Source: Sabethes cyaneus (taxonomy: Eukaryota; Arthropoda; Insecta; Diptera; Culicidae). From it: DNA of 64,000 bases. Both the position numbers and the translations under genes were made by a program. The notes under the pieces are model-generated. The model was given only the letters and a program-made list of their open reading frames with translations, was not told the origin of the DNA and ran no database searches. The stretch covers positions 79,621,449 through 79,685,448 of the forward strand of contig NC_071355.1 in the NCBI RefSeq assembly GCF_943734655.1, written 5' to 3'. Positions 24,152 to 35,968 of this stretch are shown piece after piece; within the stretch, counting starts at the first letter, position 1, and each line of letters starts with the position of its first letter.

Positions 24152-25637
24152 TCTATACCTATAAAGAAGGATTTCTGTCTGTCTGTCTGTCTGTATGTTC
24201 CTTATAGAATCGAAAACTACTGAACCAATCGGCATGAAAATATGCATGTAGAGGTTTTTTGAGGCCAGGAAAGGTTTTAGTGATGGTTAGAAACCCCTCC
24301 CCCCACTAAGAGGGGGGGCTCCCATACAAATAAAACACAAATTTCTGCATAACTCGACAACTAATCAAGCAAATAGAACAAAATTTGGCATGTGGGTGTT
24401 TTCGGTGACAAGAATTTATTCTATGGTAAATTGAGACCCCTCCCCTCTTTATAAGGGGAATTATAACTCCTCTCCTCTTTAAGAGGGGGGGCTTCCATAC
24501 AAATTTCCTCATAACTCGAGAACTAATCAACCAAATGGAACCAAATTTGACATGTGGATGTTTTTGGAGACAAAATTTTTTTCTATGATGAACTGAGACC
24601 CCTCCTCACTTTAGGAGGGGGGGCTCCTATACAAATGAAATACAAACTTCCTCATAACTCGAGAGCTAATCAAGCAAATGAAACCAAATTTTGCATGTGA
24701 AAGTTTTTGAGGGCTAGAATATTTTATATGGTGAATTAGGACCCCTCCCAACTTTAAGAGGGGGGGGTTCCTATACAAACGAAATACAAATTTCCTCATA
24801 ACTCGAGAACTAATCAAGCAAATGGAACCAAATTTGGCACGTGGGTGTTTTTGGAGACAAAATTTTTTTCTATGATGAATTGGGACCCCTACCCACTTTA
24901 GGAGGGGGGGATCCTATACAAATGAAATTCAAATTTCCTCATAACTCGAGAACTAATCAAGCAAATAGAACCAAATTTGGCATATGGAGGTTTCTGGAGG
25001 CAAAAATATTTTCTATGGTGAATTAAGACCCCTCCCAACTTTAAGAGGGGGTGCTTCTACACAAATGAAATACAAATTTCCTCATAATTCGAGAACTAAT
25101 CAAGCAAATGGAACCATATTTGGCATGTGGGTGTTTTTGGAGGCAACCATTTTTTCTATGATGAATTAGGACCCCTTACCTTTTTAAGAGGGGGGCTCTC
25201 ATACAAACGAAATACAAATTTCCTCATAACTTGAGAACTAATCAAGCAAATAGAACCAAATTTGGCATGTGGGAGATTTTGGAGTCTTGAATTTATTTTA
25301 CGATAGTTAGAGACCTCTCACCCCTGTTGTAGGGGGATATGGACTCTCATACAAATAAAACAGAAATTTTTGCAAAACTCAAAAACTAATCGAACTCGAG
25401 AAATTCGAGACTCTTCCATAAAACATTAGTCAATACAAGACCACAAAAACTATCTATAGTAAAACTAGATCATTCAGGACGAGACGGTCGCGAGTGTTGC
25501 CGGTGACCCGCCGTCGGAAGCGCCGCCCACCGGGGGGCTTGCAAAACTCGAGATTGTGACAAAGATCATCCGAGATTCATGATTTATGTACAACACAGGT
25601 TAATTTGTGGCAATACGAAGTTTGTCGGGTCAGCTAG
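24152..25637 (+). mobile_element. Helitron-like element (H2), TC...CTAG termini
   Basis: 5' TCTATACCTATAAAGAAGG, then GTCTGTCTGTCTGTCTGT; 3' ...GTCGGGTCAGCTAG, lying between A (24151) and T (25638). 5'-TC/CTRR-3' ends and A/T target are Helitron hallmarks; the GTCT tract recalls DINE-1/HINE elements (family knowledge). The body is a tandem array of about 120-bp units, each with CTCATAACTCGAGAACTAAT and a C-rich/G-rich pair. No Rep/helicase, so non-autonomous. Confidence 0.75.
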
Positions 25638-25707
25638 TAGTTCATATTTGTATGTAAAGCATAATTTACATTAAAATTGATCTGGTTCTGGATGTGAAAG
25701 CAGTCGA

Positions 25708-27822
25708 AAAACCCGATTTAATCCACCTAGTGGTGAAAGGAACCTTTGTTATACGGTCTTACTTGGTATTTGAGATAGAAATCGACACGTTTTCGGAACA
25801 TAATTCATCTATTGGTTAACGTTGCGTAATGCGTTGGTTTACATAAAATTTTTGAAAATTGAATAAGTTTACAAATTTTGAACAAAATAGGAACACTTTT
25901 AAATTTTGATAGATCCTTTTTTCATGTAATTGCTGAGTAAGGATAAGTAAGTTGTTATTAATTTGAGTAAGTGCAAATAAAAGTAAGTTGTAAGAGGAAA
26001 TCTTACGTGCTGCTCGAGCCAAAGATGCTGAAGAGGAAATCTTATTCTTTAACATATACATTGCCTAGTAAAGGTCTAGTTTATAGGTTTTTGAACTATG
26101 CATAATTTCCTGTAATGCCATTCTATTTGATTCACATCAATAGAGTTTTCTTGAATAATTTTAATCAATTTTTATTAACCTTCGGTTACTCACGCTGTTG
26201 TATTTTGTACAACACGTGTAGGTTTTTCAACGCCATATTGTTATAAAGTTACAAATCGTTGTTTAACTAACGAATATTCTTCAATAAACTTATTCTGAGC
26301 AAAATGTCATAATTATTCAATGCATTAATAATTTAAATTGTTTGAAAAATAGATCAGCATAAATCACAAAAAATCGCCATCACAGAAACGAAACAATCAA
26401 CATGCGAGGTGTACCGCAATTGACCCCAACTGGAATTTTCTCTCGTTTCTTCATATGGAAAAATGGTGTCTGTATGCAGCAAAACTAGCCAATGTAAAAT
26501 GTTTAAAATGTATCCGTCTGCTGGTAGTCGAGTAATTCGTAGTCAAAATTAAGGTATTTTTTTATAATCAAAGTTCTACAGTTCCTAAACAAACAAACAT
26601 AGAGGTATACTATATTCAGCAAAGTTGTGTATTTTTATCATTTGTACAATTTTGTAATAGATGAAAAAGTCATACAACAATTACAAAAAGAGTAAAAATA
26701 TAAAAACTGAGTTTACAAATTCATATACAATAAATAAGATTTTTCTATCATAGCTGTAGAGATGGAAGGTTACTGTCTCTAGCAAAATTTCTTGTAATAA
26801 TATGCTCTATAACTTTGCAGAGCACATCAATGTGTTATATTGACAATGAAGAAAAATATTTTTTTTTATTTCACTTTTAGGGGGATTAGTCAAAATTTAG
26901 ATTCCACCAGACGATAGAGCTTTTAATTTCAAGAAACTATTCTAAAGGTTCGATAAACCTAAAACCAAGTTTTCCCAGTCAAACCTCTAGTGCGCACGTT
27001 TTCTTTGGTTTGGGGTTATAGTGCGCGCGAGTAACTGTGTTGCAAAAGTTGGCGCGAGTGTTCGAGGGTTAATATCTTTTGACCGGTACAACCAATTCTT
27101 ATGAAATTTTGCATATATATTCGTAGTGTCAAAACCTCTCGTTTGATATTAAAATAATTGAAATTAGGTAAATTATCTTGGTTAAAATCATTATAAATTA
27201 TTGTTAATTTTGGTGTGGTGTATACGGTTGCTCATAACTTTCAAATTAAACGTCCAATCAAAAAACCATTCAATAGTGATCTATTAGCATATATTATCTT
27301 TCAAATGAGACTAATAGCGCATAAATCGGTTTGGCCATCTCTAAGAAACAGGCGATAATTATTACCTTGTCAAAACAGGTTTTTTAAGCATAACTTTTAA
27401 ACTACTTGTTTGTTTTCAATTAAAAATTTCTGAATAATTTAGCTTTAATAAGGGCTTTCATTTGATACTAAGATCGTTGAAATCGGTCATGTAGTTCTAG
27501 AGAAACCCGTGTCACGTATTTTTCACATTTTTATTTATAACTTTTAAACGAAACGTCGTGTCACGAAGCAACTCAATAGTGATCTACTAGACAATAATAC
27601 CTTTCAAACAAAAGTAATAGCAAACGATTCGGTTCAGCCATCTCTGAGAAACAGGCGATAGAAAAAATCATTACATACATACACACACACACACACACAC
27701 AGACATTGCTCAAATCGTCGAACCCTATCGATTGGTATATGTGACTTGGCCCTCCGGGCCTCGGATCAATTTCGTGTTTTTCGACCAATTTTTAAACCTT
27801 TGTTATAGTATAACAAAGGTAA
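25708..27822 (-). repeat. 2.1-kb repeat X, right copy, inverted
   Basis: Reverse complement of 17581-19680 over its full length. The outer end is AACAAAGG/TTTGTTATAGTATAACAAA and the (CA)n is short. Scattered substitutions and small indels. Confidence 0.8.
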
Positions 27823-27879
27823 AACGTAAAATCCATGGATTAACGGAAGCAACAAAACAAAAACGGCAGGAAAGATAAA

Positions 27880-28740
27880 AACTGTTGCTCCGTCGGCACG
27901 GTGATTCCGAAGTGATCTTTTCTAATAAGAAGTTGTTTGATCTTCAAACCCCCCATCATGCTCAAAATGATCGGTTGTGGTCGGTTTCGATCATCGACGT
28001 TACATAGCACAAACGGATTGTACAGTCAGTCTACAATCATGGGTCACACACAATTATGGGTCATTTTAGTTTTATCTGCCGATTAATGCGTGAATATTAT
28101 ACTAACTACTTGATAAAATTGTTGCTCATACGTAGCACTAATAAATTGAACATTCATTAGGTGATTTTGAAACGGAAATTAGCAGCTAAAGCTAAAATGA
28201 CCCACAATTGTGTGTGACCCATGATTGTGGACTGACTGTACCACGATGCAAAGATTTACCAGTGGTCATGGTATGAGGAGCCATTTCAAAGAAAGGCAAC
28301 TTCCTCTTGTATTCATTGAAATGGATGTGAAAGTTAATGCAAAATACTATCTAGAAAAGGTCTTAGAACCAAATTTGATGCCTTACGTTCGGGGAATGTA
28401 TGGTGGAGAATATTACTGCTTTCAACAGGATGGAGCTCCTGCCCACACTGCATATCTTGTGCAGACGTAGTGCAAGGCCAACCTGAGTTCTTCCGATTTA
28501 AAACTCTGAATTTTTGTATATGGGGGTACATGCAGCAGAAGCTCAAGGATTATAGATATTATAATTTGGATGAATTTGAGTTAGTTATCAACAAGATATG
28601 GGATGGCATTCCGATGGAAGTAGTGCGTGCCGCATGTAACGACTTCAAAAAGCGTTTGAAGCGATTTAATAGAGCAATGATTGTTTGTTGCATTCTGTAT
28701 CTATGGGTAAATGGGTACATACTGGAGCAGCGAAGTTAGG
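27880..28740 (+). pseudogene. Mariner/Tc1-type transposase, interrupted by MITE
   Basis: Left of the MITE: KLFDLQTPHHAQNDRLW-like sequence, where the first catalytic Asp region reads FSNKKLF (N where D is expected). Right of the MITE: KLPLVFIEMD-like sequence, YYLEKVLEPNLMPYVRGMYG, CFQQDGAPAHTA (second Asp present), then IWGYMQQKLKDYRYYNLDEF. A frameshift/stop near 28468 separates the parts. Non-functional remnant. Confidence 0.75.
28023..28238. mobile_element. 216-bp MITE, TIR CAGTCAGTC, TA duplication
   Basis: The ends CAGTCAGTCTACAATCATGG and (inverted) CAGTCAGTCCACAATCATGG continue to pair through TGGGTCATTTTAG. TA lies at both borders (28021-28022, 28239-28240). It sits within the transposase remnant; removing it restores local continuity. 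Confidence 0.85.
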
Positions 28741-29096
28741 TGTTGTGAACTTGAGCGCCTACTCCCCAGGTCTGGGGCGGCTCAAACAGCGGCTGTCTCG
28801 GTACGATTGGCTGAATATGAAATATGTATTGTAGAATTGTTTACATACATTTTATTTGATGCATATTCAGCTATGGCTGAATAATAATGGATTCAAAAAT
28901 GTTTAATCAGCGCATAAATGTTTCTCGGGTAACTCCACCTGCAAGTGACGGATCTGTGTAGAGACATGTTCGAATGAACCTACTGAGACCCAGAGCAGAG
29001 AGTCCAAAATCCCCTAAAAGAAGGATGGTTTCAATAGCTGTTATCCAAAGCTTGATTGGCTATTACGCAAAGACTTGATTGGATAAACCCCTAATC
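28741..29096. other. Non-coding spacer
   Basis: No motif recognised; possibly the end of the mariner copy. Confidence 0.3.
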
Positions 29097-29623
29097 CATA
29101 GATGCCAAAATCACAGATTTTTGTTCATGCATAAATTTGGGATCTACCAATTATTTCAGTTCCTGTGAGTACTGGTGCTACCAATGTATCTGATGATCTG
29201 ACGATTAAATCGGAATCTTCACGGACTGCCAGGCTGCACTGCTGGCTCTCAAGTCCACCAAATGTGCATCCAAATTAGTTTGGGAGTGCAGCTCAACCTT
29301 GAGGGAGCTCTCCCGCCAGAACAAAGTTTCATTATTCTGGGTGCCTGGACACTGCGGAATCGAGGGCAATGAGCTTGCCGACAGCCTAGCGAGACAAGGA
29401 TCTGCTCATCAGTTCATTGACCCCGAACCGTTCTCGGGCACTTCCATATCTGCTGTCAAAAGCGAATTACTGACCTGGGAAAAGCTAGAAACAGCATCCA
29501 GTTGGTATAAAGCGCAGGGCTGTAGACAAGCGAAACAGTTTATCTACCCAGGCCCTGCAGTAGCTAAAAAACTACTTACCTTAACGCGTAGGGAACTGCG
29601 CACAATCACGGGACTCCTCACTG

Positions 29624-31379
29624 CCCAGCAAACCACAAATCGTATAATAATGTGTGAAAATCACCTTAAATATCGCTAAATAAACTCGAAATCGTACATA
29701 AAGCTTAATAAAGCGCGCCCTAGTTAACATTTATTCGTACAAAACGATAGTAACTGATTTGTTTGTTTGTATTTCGAATATAGGCTTTAAGCCCTTTCTT
29801 AAATATATACTACAACCCATTCTTAAATATATACTACAACATAGGCTTACAAATAAATAAATTTCAATACGCACAAAATTACAATTGTCTTAAAAATTAA
29901 AAGTATTCGATTTATCGTAATTGTCCTCTAAAGTATAAACTGAGTCTATGTCTTATCACATCCGAGCTCATGCCAATGGTTATAACATGTTGCAATGCAT
30001 TGAAGGCGTTCATGAATCGGGAAGTCGGTTCGTGCTGTGAGTAATTTCTAGACCTAAAAGGTGGGTCAAAAATCCTACGTCGTCGGAGCGTGACTGCACT
30101 GTCATTAAATATCAATCGACTGGTCAGAGCTTGGCTGTTTGTTCGTTCTGAGAGAATGTTTGTGAAGAATATGATATCGGCAATCTTGTGCCTCGAATGG
30201 ACCGTATCAATATCCACCAAAGAACAGAGATCGTGGTAAGGCGGTAGTTGTTCTCCGTTCCATCCGAGATTCCTGAGAGCGAATCTTACAAAATCTCTTT
30301 TGAATTCCTTCGATGCGGTGTATGTGGGTTATATACAGCGGGCGCCAAATAACGCAAGCGAAATCGAGCTTGCTTCTGACGAGGCCTTTGTAGATCGCTA
30401 GTACTGCATGAGGGTCATCGAGATCACGGCCAAATCTTCGGACAAGTGCGTAAAGCTTCAGACTCTCATTGATGACATTGTCAATGTGCCTATTGAAGGA
30501 GAGTGAGCGATCAAAAGTTACCGCGGAACTACATTGCCTCGGTATGCGTAGTCAAAAATCACAGGATTAGCTTTTCTGGTGAAAGTCATAACAGAGCACT
30601 TACTCGTGTTTACTTTCAAACCACGGTTTTCGCAGTACGTTCCTACATGACCTAAGTCGAGCTGTAATTTCACGCAATCATCAATAGATTTGATCGGAAA
30701 CAAGATTTTCACATCATCTGAATAAATCAGCATAGTTGCATGGGAGAGAACATCTGGCAATTTGTTCATCAGAAGCACGAATAGCAATGGTCCTAAGTGA
30801 CTGCCTTGTGGTACTCCTGAGTGCACAGTAAACGAACGAGATTTGTAGCCACGAATTTTTACAAATTGTACTCTATACTTGAGATAAGATTTTAGCCAGT
30901 TGTACAACGAGCCACGAATGCCGAAATCTTTAACAGCCTCCAAGATACTATTAATGTCGACTGCATCAAATGCTTTGCTCATATCTGTATATATGCAATC
31001 CACCTGAAATCCCTTAGAAATGTGATCTGTAACTGTAGAGCTGAATTCACAGAGGTTTGTAACAACTGATTTTTTCTTCAGGAATCCATGTTGCACAGGA
31101 GAAATACGGTTGACTACATTGTCGTAAAGGCGACTGATTCACATACGATTTTCGTCACAGAATTGTATAGCATTGTGGAACTAATCATGTTGAGTCGAAT
31201 TTCATCGTATACAAATACTTATGATTGTGAATTGTTTTCATATAATTTGCAGTACGTATATCGCCTTCAAAACAGTACGCATATGCTGGTTTCGTGCATC
31301 GAATGCGATTTTTCTAGATATACATCGGTACATATATCATATTTGTTACTTTGATATACGTACGAAAATGTTTGCTGGG
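29624..31379. mobile_element. Element with CCCAGCAAAC terminal inverted repeats
   Basis: Starts CCCAGCAAAC and ends GTTTGCTGGG, bounded by TG on each side; exact excision reconstructs the host LINE frame. Inside is a minus-strand LINE fragment. Only about 10 bp of the TIR is clear. Superfamily unknown. Confidence 0.6.
29912..31096 (-). mobile_element. Jockey-like LINE reverse transcriptase fragment with YSDD box
   Basis: 30518-31096 encodes QHGFLKKKSVVTNL, CIYTDMSKAFDAVD, SGVPQGSHLGPLLFVLLMNK and LIYSDDVKILFPIKSIDDCV: RT blocks in order, the catalytic YADD altered to YSDD. 29912-30220 holds the C-terminal part. The 192-codon frame is open, so decay is modest. Confidence 0.8.
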
Positions 31380-31893
31380 TGGACATTGTCCCACTCTTTA
31401 CTATTTAAAGAGAATTGGCATGGTCTTAACCGACACTTGCCGCTTTTGCAATTTAGAACTAGAAAGTTCAGTGCACTTGCTCTGCTCCTGTGGAGCACTT
31501 GCGTCTTCCAGGTTCAGCTTCTTCGGAAGCTACCTACTAACTCCATACTCAGTATGCAAACTTCATACCAAGAAGGTAGTTGGTTTTATTAGCCATGTAA
31601 TACCTAATTGGGGCACAGTCTTACAACCCAGCTCAACTCCATCAATGGGTATGAGCAATCCGTAAACTGTGTACAGATCGGGGCCAGCTACAAAAGACAA
31701 TCTTCGTGACTGTCGCAGTGGCATTTTTGAACCCCTGTGCCCTTCTGGCATACAAAAAAAATTCTGATGATAAAAGTACTTCATAAATTATGTATATTAC
31801 AGAAAAAATTATACTGGCAAAATTAAATATTGCAAAGAAAACGATAGGGTCCCAAATTTATGCATGCACAAAAACCTGATTCTGGCATCTACG

Positions 31894-32290
31894 CTCTAAT
31901 CCGAGGTGTGATGCGACCTGTGCCAAGGGACGAATGGTGGAGTGGGTTCTATAAATACTCAGCCGCAGCCTGTGGAGTACCAGGGCGCCCTCAACAGTCA
32001 TTTGCCCTTGCTGCATTAAGCCTTTCACTGATGCAGTTGACCATTTCTTACCGAGCAGCCTCTCTCTGCCGGAAAACCAAAAAAACGAACAGGGCGGAGA
32101 TGCGAATAGGGGAGGAACAGGGCCTGAATGATGCGTTAGCAGAAGAAGTTCAGTCCTGCTCCTCGTCTATCCTCAACACGCTGACTGTTGTGAGTCGACG
32201 GAGGATGCAGCTCTAACTCTCCATTCACGGGTCCAGATTCACTCTACCGAATCTCTGACTGTGTGCTGAAGGGTGAACTGAAACAATAGG
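31894..32290 (+). other. Unidentified open stretch between LINE fragments
   Basis: A 118-codon frame (31860-32216) starts within the MITE and has no recognised motif; its second half is Ser/Ala/Arg-rich. Perhaps a retroelement gag remnant, but unsupported. Confidence 0.3.
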
Positions 32291-32690
32291 ATAGTCGAAC
32301 AGTCATGGACAATTGGATGGCCGTACAATCGCTCAAACAATAAAAAAATATAACCCGAGTATTAAGGTTACTCAAAAGTTGCTGAGTCTCAATAAGAGAG
32401 ATCTCAGCACACTTACCGGTCTTGTGACAAGACATTGTTCGAGAAAATATTACCTTCGGAATCTCGTACAAGATGATATTTGTCGCCTGTGTAATGCCCA
32501 GAGCGAAACCTCGGAACACTTACTCTGCAAATGTGGAGCACTGCAGTATCTCGAAAAGGGCCAACTAGAGCCTAGGGAGATCTGGTTTGCATCGCCGATC
32601 AGGGTAGCAAGGTTCATAAACCAAGTCATCCCTGATTGGCACCTGTCTCGCTCCAGATACCAGCCTATCACTTCCTCAATAAGTGGTTTT
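32291..32690 (+). mobile_element. LINE C-terminal fragment (RNase H-type LINE)
   Basis: LLSLNKRDLSTLTGLVTRHC, DDICRLCNAQSETSEHLLCK and VARFINQVIPDWHLSRSRYQ parallel the knuckle region of the LINE at 31380-31650 but are diverged. A different copy of a related family. Confidence 0.7.
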
Positions 32691-33010
32691 TGGTTTATCC
32701 AGAAATGTTTCGTTCGGAATATTTGCCGTAGATTACCATGGAGAAATCCAGATAATTTGCCTTCATATGAGGATCTGTGGCACATTGATCGGTATCACCC
32801 CACTCGAACTACGAAGGAAAAATATTATTGCTACTATGGCACATAAGATTTTAGCGGGAATGTATGACTGCCCAACTATTCTTTCCTTGCTTCAAATATA
32901 TTGCCCATTCCGACCTCAGCGGCACCAACACCTTCTGCGTGCGGGAACACGGCGTACCAACTGTGGCTTACATGAACCGGTCCGGCATTTAGCAGTCACA
33001 TACATTTGAC
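32691..33010 (+). mobile_element. Jockey-like LINE C-terminal fragment
   Basis: ICRRLPWRNPDNLPSYEDLW then, after a frameshift, LRRKNIIATMAHKILAGMYD and CPTILSLL match the C-terminal pattern seen at 10850-11020 (LPWRDANNLPLYPD ... KILKGEIDSPALLS). Broken. Confidence 0.7.
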
Positions 33011-33364
33011 GAATTGAATATAACTTTTTCGTTCAGATATGATTTCGTATATCTCAGTTGCAGTCGATGTATACAAACCAAATGGTTTACTGGGGTAAGA
33101 GTACCCAACAGAAGAGGAAGATTTGCGTAAGGTTGTCGAGCGCCGCGAAGGCTCGCATTGAGAGGACACTGCGTTTCAACATCATTAACGTCAGATGGTG
33201 TGGTATCGGAATATGCCAGAAAGATCGATCAACAAATCGTAGAACAGCAATGAAATGGCCTCATTTGGAAGAGGAACAGGCCTTCACGCCTTTTAAATTG
33301 AAAGCAGCGAGATTGGGACTTACTAAATTACCGCCAAATACTTACTAGCCCCCAAAATGAAATA

Positions 33365-33606
33365 GGATACGGGAGGGTATATTCTGCAGCTTTCTAAATT
33401 CAGCCTGTTTGCCTTTTCTTTCGCCAATAAAAATACTTTGCCGACATACAATTTTAATATGTTATAACTATTTTCTCAAGACTGTAAGTAATCTACTATT
33501 TTTTATTCAAAGAACGTTTAAACCACCTGTTCTTCCACTAGAACTAGGCCTTAGGCCGAAAAAATAGATGCCATCGCTTAATGGGCTGACCCTCCCGTAC
33601 CCTACA
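33365..33606. mobile_element. MITE family Z, short copy (TIR ACGGGAGGGT)
   Basis: The left end ATACGGGAGGGTAT and right end (inverted) GGGTACGGGAGGGTCAGC delimit 240 bp. The internal words AAATACTTTGCCG, GTTATAACTATTTTC and TTCTTCCACTAG recur in the longer copy at 42206-43187. Confidence 0.75.
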
Positions 33607-33639
33607 TGGTTGCTAGCAGAGATCGTGTGGGAGACCAAA

Positions 33640-34145
33640 TGCCGAGGTGGAGCTGGATGGGGAACGATATGAAGTAGTGAAGGAATTCGTATACCTTGGT
33701 ACACTGGTAACATGTGACCAAGATGTAAACTGCGAAATGAAACGACGAATTGCAGCCGCGAATCGGGTTTTCTACGGATTAGATAGTTAGCTAAAGTACC
33801 GTAGTTTGCAAATTCGCTCAAACTCTTCAGAACACTTACCCTAAAGGAAGTTGAGCGACGACCGTTTGGGGTTTGTAGAGCGTAAAGTTCTGCGATCAAT
33901 ATTTGGTGGCAAAATGCAAAATGGAGTGTAACGTAGGTGCATGAACCACGAGCTGTCTTAAGTAGATATACAAATCTGGCGGTAGTACAATGTGGGAGGC
34001 TGCGATGGGTTGGTCACGTGGCTACTGGCCAGAATGCCAGATGAAAGACTAGCCTAACTAGGAAAAGGCCACAGATTTCAAGGTAGACCTTGCACCCGAT
34101 GGATGTGCGCTGTCGAGGCCGGTGCACGTGCCGCTGGTGTTCAAG
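33640..34145 (+). mobile_element. LINE RT C-terminal fragment
   Basis: Plus-strand VELDGERYEVVKEFVYLGTL, VTCDQDVNCEMKRRIAAANR and, after frameshifts, GRPCTRWMCAVEAGARAAG match the C-terminal region of the LINE type also seen at 3114-3329. Several stops. Confidence 0.75.
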
Positions 34146-34149
34146 GTGA

Positions 34150-34800
34150 GTGAAGAAGTGAAGCCCATGACCGACGGTACTGGATTATTGTTTAAGAGTA
34201 GCTTATTCAAATATTGCGCAGCCAATACCCGTGGAATAAGCGGCTGATAAGCTATTGTACAACGAAAATGTTCCGATGTTCTACCAATCAACTGTTTGCA
34301 AATCGTGGCTCTCCGGTTATTTTTGTACACCAAGGAACTCAAAATCCCGAAGAAATCTTCAATTGGGCGCACTGAGACAGATTTTTTGGGTCGTGATTTT
34401 TGGGTAAAAATTGGATCGAATGGGTATTCAGGAACGATTGTGGTTTTTTGGCGTAATGCGATGATGCTCTATCCGGCCAAAACACGTATTGTCCATCTGC
34501 AACTGCATGATGTTTTTGAAGAAACGGGATCAACATTTTCTTCAAACAGTCGTCTGGTGCATCTTGATTGATAGCCAAACCAGAGGGCTTGTTGTTGAAG
34601 AAACGAGAAAGAGAACGATGTTCTTCTGCGTCTATAATTTTGGCTGGTCTTCCACTACCTTGTTTGCGAATAGTTATTGGGCATCTTAGGACATGGTAAA
34701 AAGTTAAAGCCGCAACATATTTGCTTTTTAAATGTTGTACCGTATACTTTTTGCTGAGATTTCTGTTGCAGTTCGTAGAAGTGTACAACGCGCTCCCGAA
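34150..34800 (-). pseudogene. IS630-Tc1 transposase remnant, DD37E-like
   Basis: Minus-strand frame 34339-34788: N-terminal helix-turn-helix part (KYTVQHLKSKYVAALTFYHV, QGSGRPAKI) then, after an internal deletion, YVFWPDRASSHYA (second catalytic Asp) and SIQFLPKNHDPKNLSQCAQL. A frameshift leads to RPIEDFFGILSSLVYKNN in the overlapping frame 34058-34372, with the expected final Glu. The spacing and the RPIE motif suggest the mosquito ITmD37E group (family knowledge). Non-functional. Confidence 0.7.
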
Positions 34801-35968
34801 ATGCTTCGTGTTTCGGCGCCATTTTTAGCAAAACTGAGCAAGCATAAACAAAACAAAAAATATTAAAAAGCGGAGAGAGAGAGCTAATACATACATACTC
34901 TCATTTCTCTCTGAGCTTGTTTGTTGTTGAGCATAAAAGCCGCGAAAAAATTCCCAAATTTTAGTTACCACCCGTTATTCCATTTTAAAATTTAATTCAT
35001 GATATATTTTAATTATATTTTTAATCATAAATTAATTTTTTAGAACTCAGGTGACAAATTTAATTTATTTTAACATTTGTAATACAATTTTGTACTATTT
35101 CTGATGATTCATTTGATCGGGACATTATTTATCCCCGAAATGTGATATAATATATAAGAGAAACACAATTGATGATATATTTATACCTTTCGTTTCCTTC
35201 GTCAAAATTTCTGCTCATTTGAAACGATTATAAACAGTGTACGATTTACGATAAGCAGGTTGACCGTAACAAAGTAACACGTAGGTACACTAAGTGATAG
35301 GGGCCTAAGAAATTACCAAATGATATCAATTGTATAATGGACGTGCAATAACTTACGCCAATGATAAGCAGCACGAGACAAACGACTGCGGGAGTAAGCA
35401 GAATGTTACACTCATTAGTTATTGTTTGTAAAATAATAAAGAAAGAGAAAAGTGACAGAATATTCTAACAATATTTCTCATATTAAATATGAAATTTTGG
35501 ACTAAAGGGCAATATAAGAGGTACTAATCTATTGTTATAAGACTACAGTAAAAAAACTTTTACGGCTCGTGGCGCGCTTTAAAATTAGTTCCCTTTTCCC
35601 TGATTGTCAGTTGTGAATTTTAAATTACTCGAAATAAAGTCTACGTCATGTCAAGTTTTCAACGAACTTGAAGTCGTTAGAAAGAAATATAGACTTCTAA
35701 CATACTTCGTTTGCTTTGATCGCTGGAGGTGGTGATAAAGTTTTTGGACATCCCGGACTGTTTACTACGTAGGACTGAGTTGTTTGGTGACGTCGTCTAA
35801 TCTGATCGTATCAAATACATGGTGTCGGACATTTCTTCTGATACAATCGCTCCGGGATTGCAAGCATTCGTTCTCGATTACAATTCGTTAATCTCATATA
35901 AGCATGGTGTAACTGGCCATTTTCTGTTATTTGTAATCTGCTGGCTGTGCAACAACATCAACGGAAAA
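34801..35968. other. AT-rich region upstream of lipocalin E
   Basis: Bases 34960-35160 are very AT-rich. No repeat ends delimited. The last ~450 bases probably include promoter and 5' UTR of lipocalin E; no specific element was identified. Confidence 0.4.

Larger units (their letters stand above)
29190..31789 (+). mobile_element. 5'-truncated LINE with RNase H domain, itself interrupted
   Basis: First part (to 29623): DCQAALLALKSTKC, VSLFWVPGHCGIEGNELADS and LTRRELRTITGLLT, an RNase H domain of I/LOA/R1-type LINEs. Second part (from 31380): GHCPTLYYLKRIG, TDTCRFCNLELESSVHLLC, a C-terminal CCHC-like knuckle. The reading frame joins perfectly as LLT|GHCP when 29624-31379 is removed. Confidence 0.8.
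29097..31893. mobile_element. MITE copy (CATAGATGCC family) split by nested LINE
   Basis: The left half 29097-29189 and right half 31790-31893 together match the intact copy at 8588-8773. The break is marked by ATGTAT at both 29184-29189 and 31790-31795, a target duplication of the inserted LINE. Confidence 0.75.

Noticed and set aside
24306..25169. Several 60-75 codon frames with recurring 'ISSRVMRKF' or 'KFPHNSRTNQAN' peptides (also near 60 kb)
   Set aside because: They are translations of the tandem units in the Helitron-like repeats and occur on both strands; no sign of selection on protein.
35819..35968. Upstream in-frame ATG of lipocalin E
   Set aside because: It would bury the clean signal peptide at MNWFPIAV behind 50 extra residues; likely 5' UTR.
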